In this document: piece after piece, positions 63,121-64,000 of the stretch
Layout: the number at the start of each line of letters is the position of its first letter
How positions within the stretch are numbered: the first letter of the stretch is position 1
Assembly: GCF_026339935.1 (NCBI RefSeq)
Contig: NZ_JAPEPX010000001.1
Location: 866,501-930,500, forward strand
DNA length: 64,000 nt
Direction: 5' to 3'
Source of the DNA: Streptomyces sp. NBC_01551
GTDB lineage: Bacteria > Actinomycetota > Actinomycetes > Streptomycetales > Streptomycetaceae
The notes under the pieces: generated by a model
What the model saw: the letters and a program-made list of their open reading frames with translations, nothing else
Database searches by the model: none
Told to the model about the DNA's origin: nothing
Translations under genes and position numbers: made by a program

Positions 63121-63873
63121 TCAGGCGTCGACCTTCTCCATGACCTCGTCCGAGACGTCGAAGTTGGCGAAGACGTTCTGCACGTCGTCGCTGTCCTCCA
63201 GCGCGTCGATCAGCTTGAAGATCTTGCGCGCGCCCTCTTCGTCCAGCTCGACCTGCATGGTCGGCAGGAAGTTGGAGTCGGCCGAGTCGTAGTCGATGCC
63301 GGCCTGCTGGAGCGCGGTGCGGACCGCGACCATGTCGGTGGCCTCGCTGATGATCTCGAAGCTGTCGCCGAGGTCGTTGACCTCTTCGGCGCCCGCCTCG
63401 AGCACCGTCTCCAGGACGTCGTCCTCGGTGAGCTCGCCCTTGGGCAGCAGGACGACACCCTTGCGGTTGAACAGGTACGAGACCGAGCCCGGGTCGGCCA
63501 TCGAGCCGCCGTTGCGGGTCATGGCGACGCGCACGTCGGACGCGGCACGGTTGCGGTTGTCGGTGAGGCACTCGATGAGCACCGCGACACCGTTCGGACC
63601 GTAGCCTTCGTACATGATCGTCTCGTAGTCGGCGCCGCCGGCCTCAAGACCACCGCCGCGCTTGACCGCGGAGTCGATGTTCTTGTTGGGGACCGAGCTC
63701 TTCTTGGCCTTCTGAATGGCGTCGAAGAGCGTCGGGTTGCCGTCGATGTCGGCGCCGCCCATACGGGCCGCGACCTCGATGTTCTTGATCAGCTTCGCGA
63801 AGAGCTTGCCGCGCTTGGCATCGATCACGGCCTTCTTGTGCTTCGTCGTAGCCCATTTAGAGTGGCCGGACAT
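63121..63873 (-). CDS. YebC/PmpR family protein
   Basis: The 250-aa protein starts [28 protein letters not shown], the family signature, with [21 protein letters not shown] and the acidic C-terminal domain. The family was first described as transcription regulators and more recently as translation factors acting on proline stretches, as I recall. It precedes ruvC, with a terminator between, and follows pdxT. Confidence 0.95.
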   Translation of the reverse strand: MSGHSKWATTKHKKAVIDAKRGKLFAKLIKNIEVAARMGGADIDGNPTLFDAIQKAKKSSVPNKNIDSAVKRGGGLEAGGADYETIMYEGYGPNGVAVLIECLTDNRNRAASDVRVAMTRNGGSMADPGSVSYLFNRKGVVLLPKGELTEDDVLETVLEAGAEEVNDLGDSFEIISEATDMVAVRTALQQAGIDYDSADSNFLPTMQVELDEEGARKIFKLIDALEDSDDVQNVFANFDVSDEVMEKVDA

Positions 63874-63930
63874 CCGCCTGTCTCCTTCGCGTAACCAACA
63901 GTGTTCGTCACCGATCCTACCGGGAGCTCG

Positions 63931-64000
63931 TCACAGCCCCGCGCGCACCATGTCGACGAAGTACGCGTGCACGCGGTCGTCGCCGGTCAGCTCGGGGTGG
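63931..64000 (-). CDS. pdxT: PdxT glutaminase subunit of PLP synthase, C-terminal end only
   Basis: Only the last 22 codons are in the window (stop TGA at 63931-63933). The visible peptide HPELTGDDRVHAYFVDMVRAGL carries the HPE motif, the His-Glu pair of the class I amidotransferase triad, followed by the RVH element typical of PdxT. The position next to yebC fits the streptomycete order pdxT-yebC-ruvC that I recall. Too short for certainty. Confidence 0.75.
   Translation of the reverse strand, partial: HPELTGDDRVHAYFVDMVRAGL

Overview
The window is high-GC DNA from the chromosomal core of a Streptomyces. It carries bldD, the streptomycete integration host factor (sIHF), many GTG starts, overlapping ATGA and GTGA stop/start pairs, and a gene order (rpe ... 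metK, coaBC, rpoZ, gmk, sIHF, pyr genes, bldD, nusB, efp, aro genes, mltG, alaS, rpsD, hisS, rel, apt, secFD, yajC, ruvBAC, yebC, pdxT) that I recall from S. coelicolor. Most genes lie on the minus strand, so the operons read right to left. No tRNA, rRNA, insertion sequence, prophage or CRISPR array was found.

Layout, left to right. 0-3.9 kb is mixed: a partial thioredoxin-reductase-like flavoprotein, a monooxygenase/truncated-haemoglobin pair, a lipoprotein RNase/barstar pair and a small CarD-like protein. 3.9-13 kb holds a SorC-type regulator, rpe, an MFS exporter, rsmB, fmt and a helicase-motif-less priA. 13-19.3 kb holds metK, coaBC, rpoZ, gmk, sIHF, pyrF and pyrD. 19.4-27.4 kb is the pyrimidine operon pyrR-pyrB-pyrC-membrane ORF-carA-carB, with a PyrR-binding loop in the pyrR leader. 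27.6-28.2 kb is bldD. 28.3-36.4 kb holds nusB, efp, an M24 protein, a repeat-rich gap, a P-loop kinase and the shikimate cluster aroQ-aroB-aroK-aroC-ORF-aroE. 36.4-42.2 kb holds mltG, ruvX, alaS and two small envelope-type proteins. 42.4-44.6 kb is a STAND ATPase. 44.7-46.3 kb is rpsD and a divergent DUF2470 gene that share an iron box. 46.3-53.6 kb holds a secreted HNH nuclease, rarA, a VKOR, hisS, an MBL hydrolase, a cyclophilin and a DUF349 gene with a structured leader. 53.7-64 kb holds rel, apt, secF, secD, yajC, ruvB, ruvA, ruvC, yebC and the last codons of pdxT.

The genes are mainly central metabolism (pyrimidine, chorismate and SAM synthesis), translation (fmt, alaS, hisS, rpsD, efp), DNA repair (ruvABC, rarA, ruvX), secretion (secDF-yajC) and global regulation (bldD, sIHF, rpoZ, rel). 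I see no complete new multi-gene system. The most notable signals are the iron box shared by rpsD and a putative haem-oxygenase-like gene, the three-hairpin leader of the DUF349 gene, the PyrR loop, the split haemoglobin/monooxygenase pair, an efp-linked M24 protein with altered metal ligands, a glutamine/tyrosine-rich tail on MltG, and two families of intergenic repeats.
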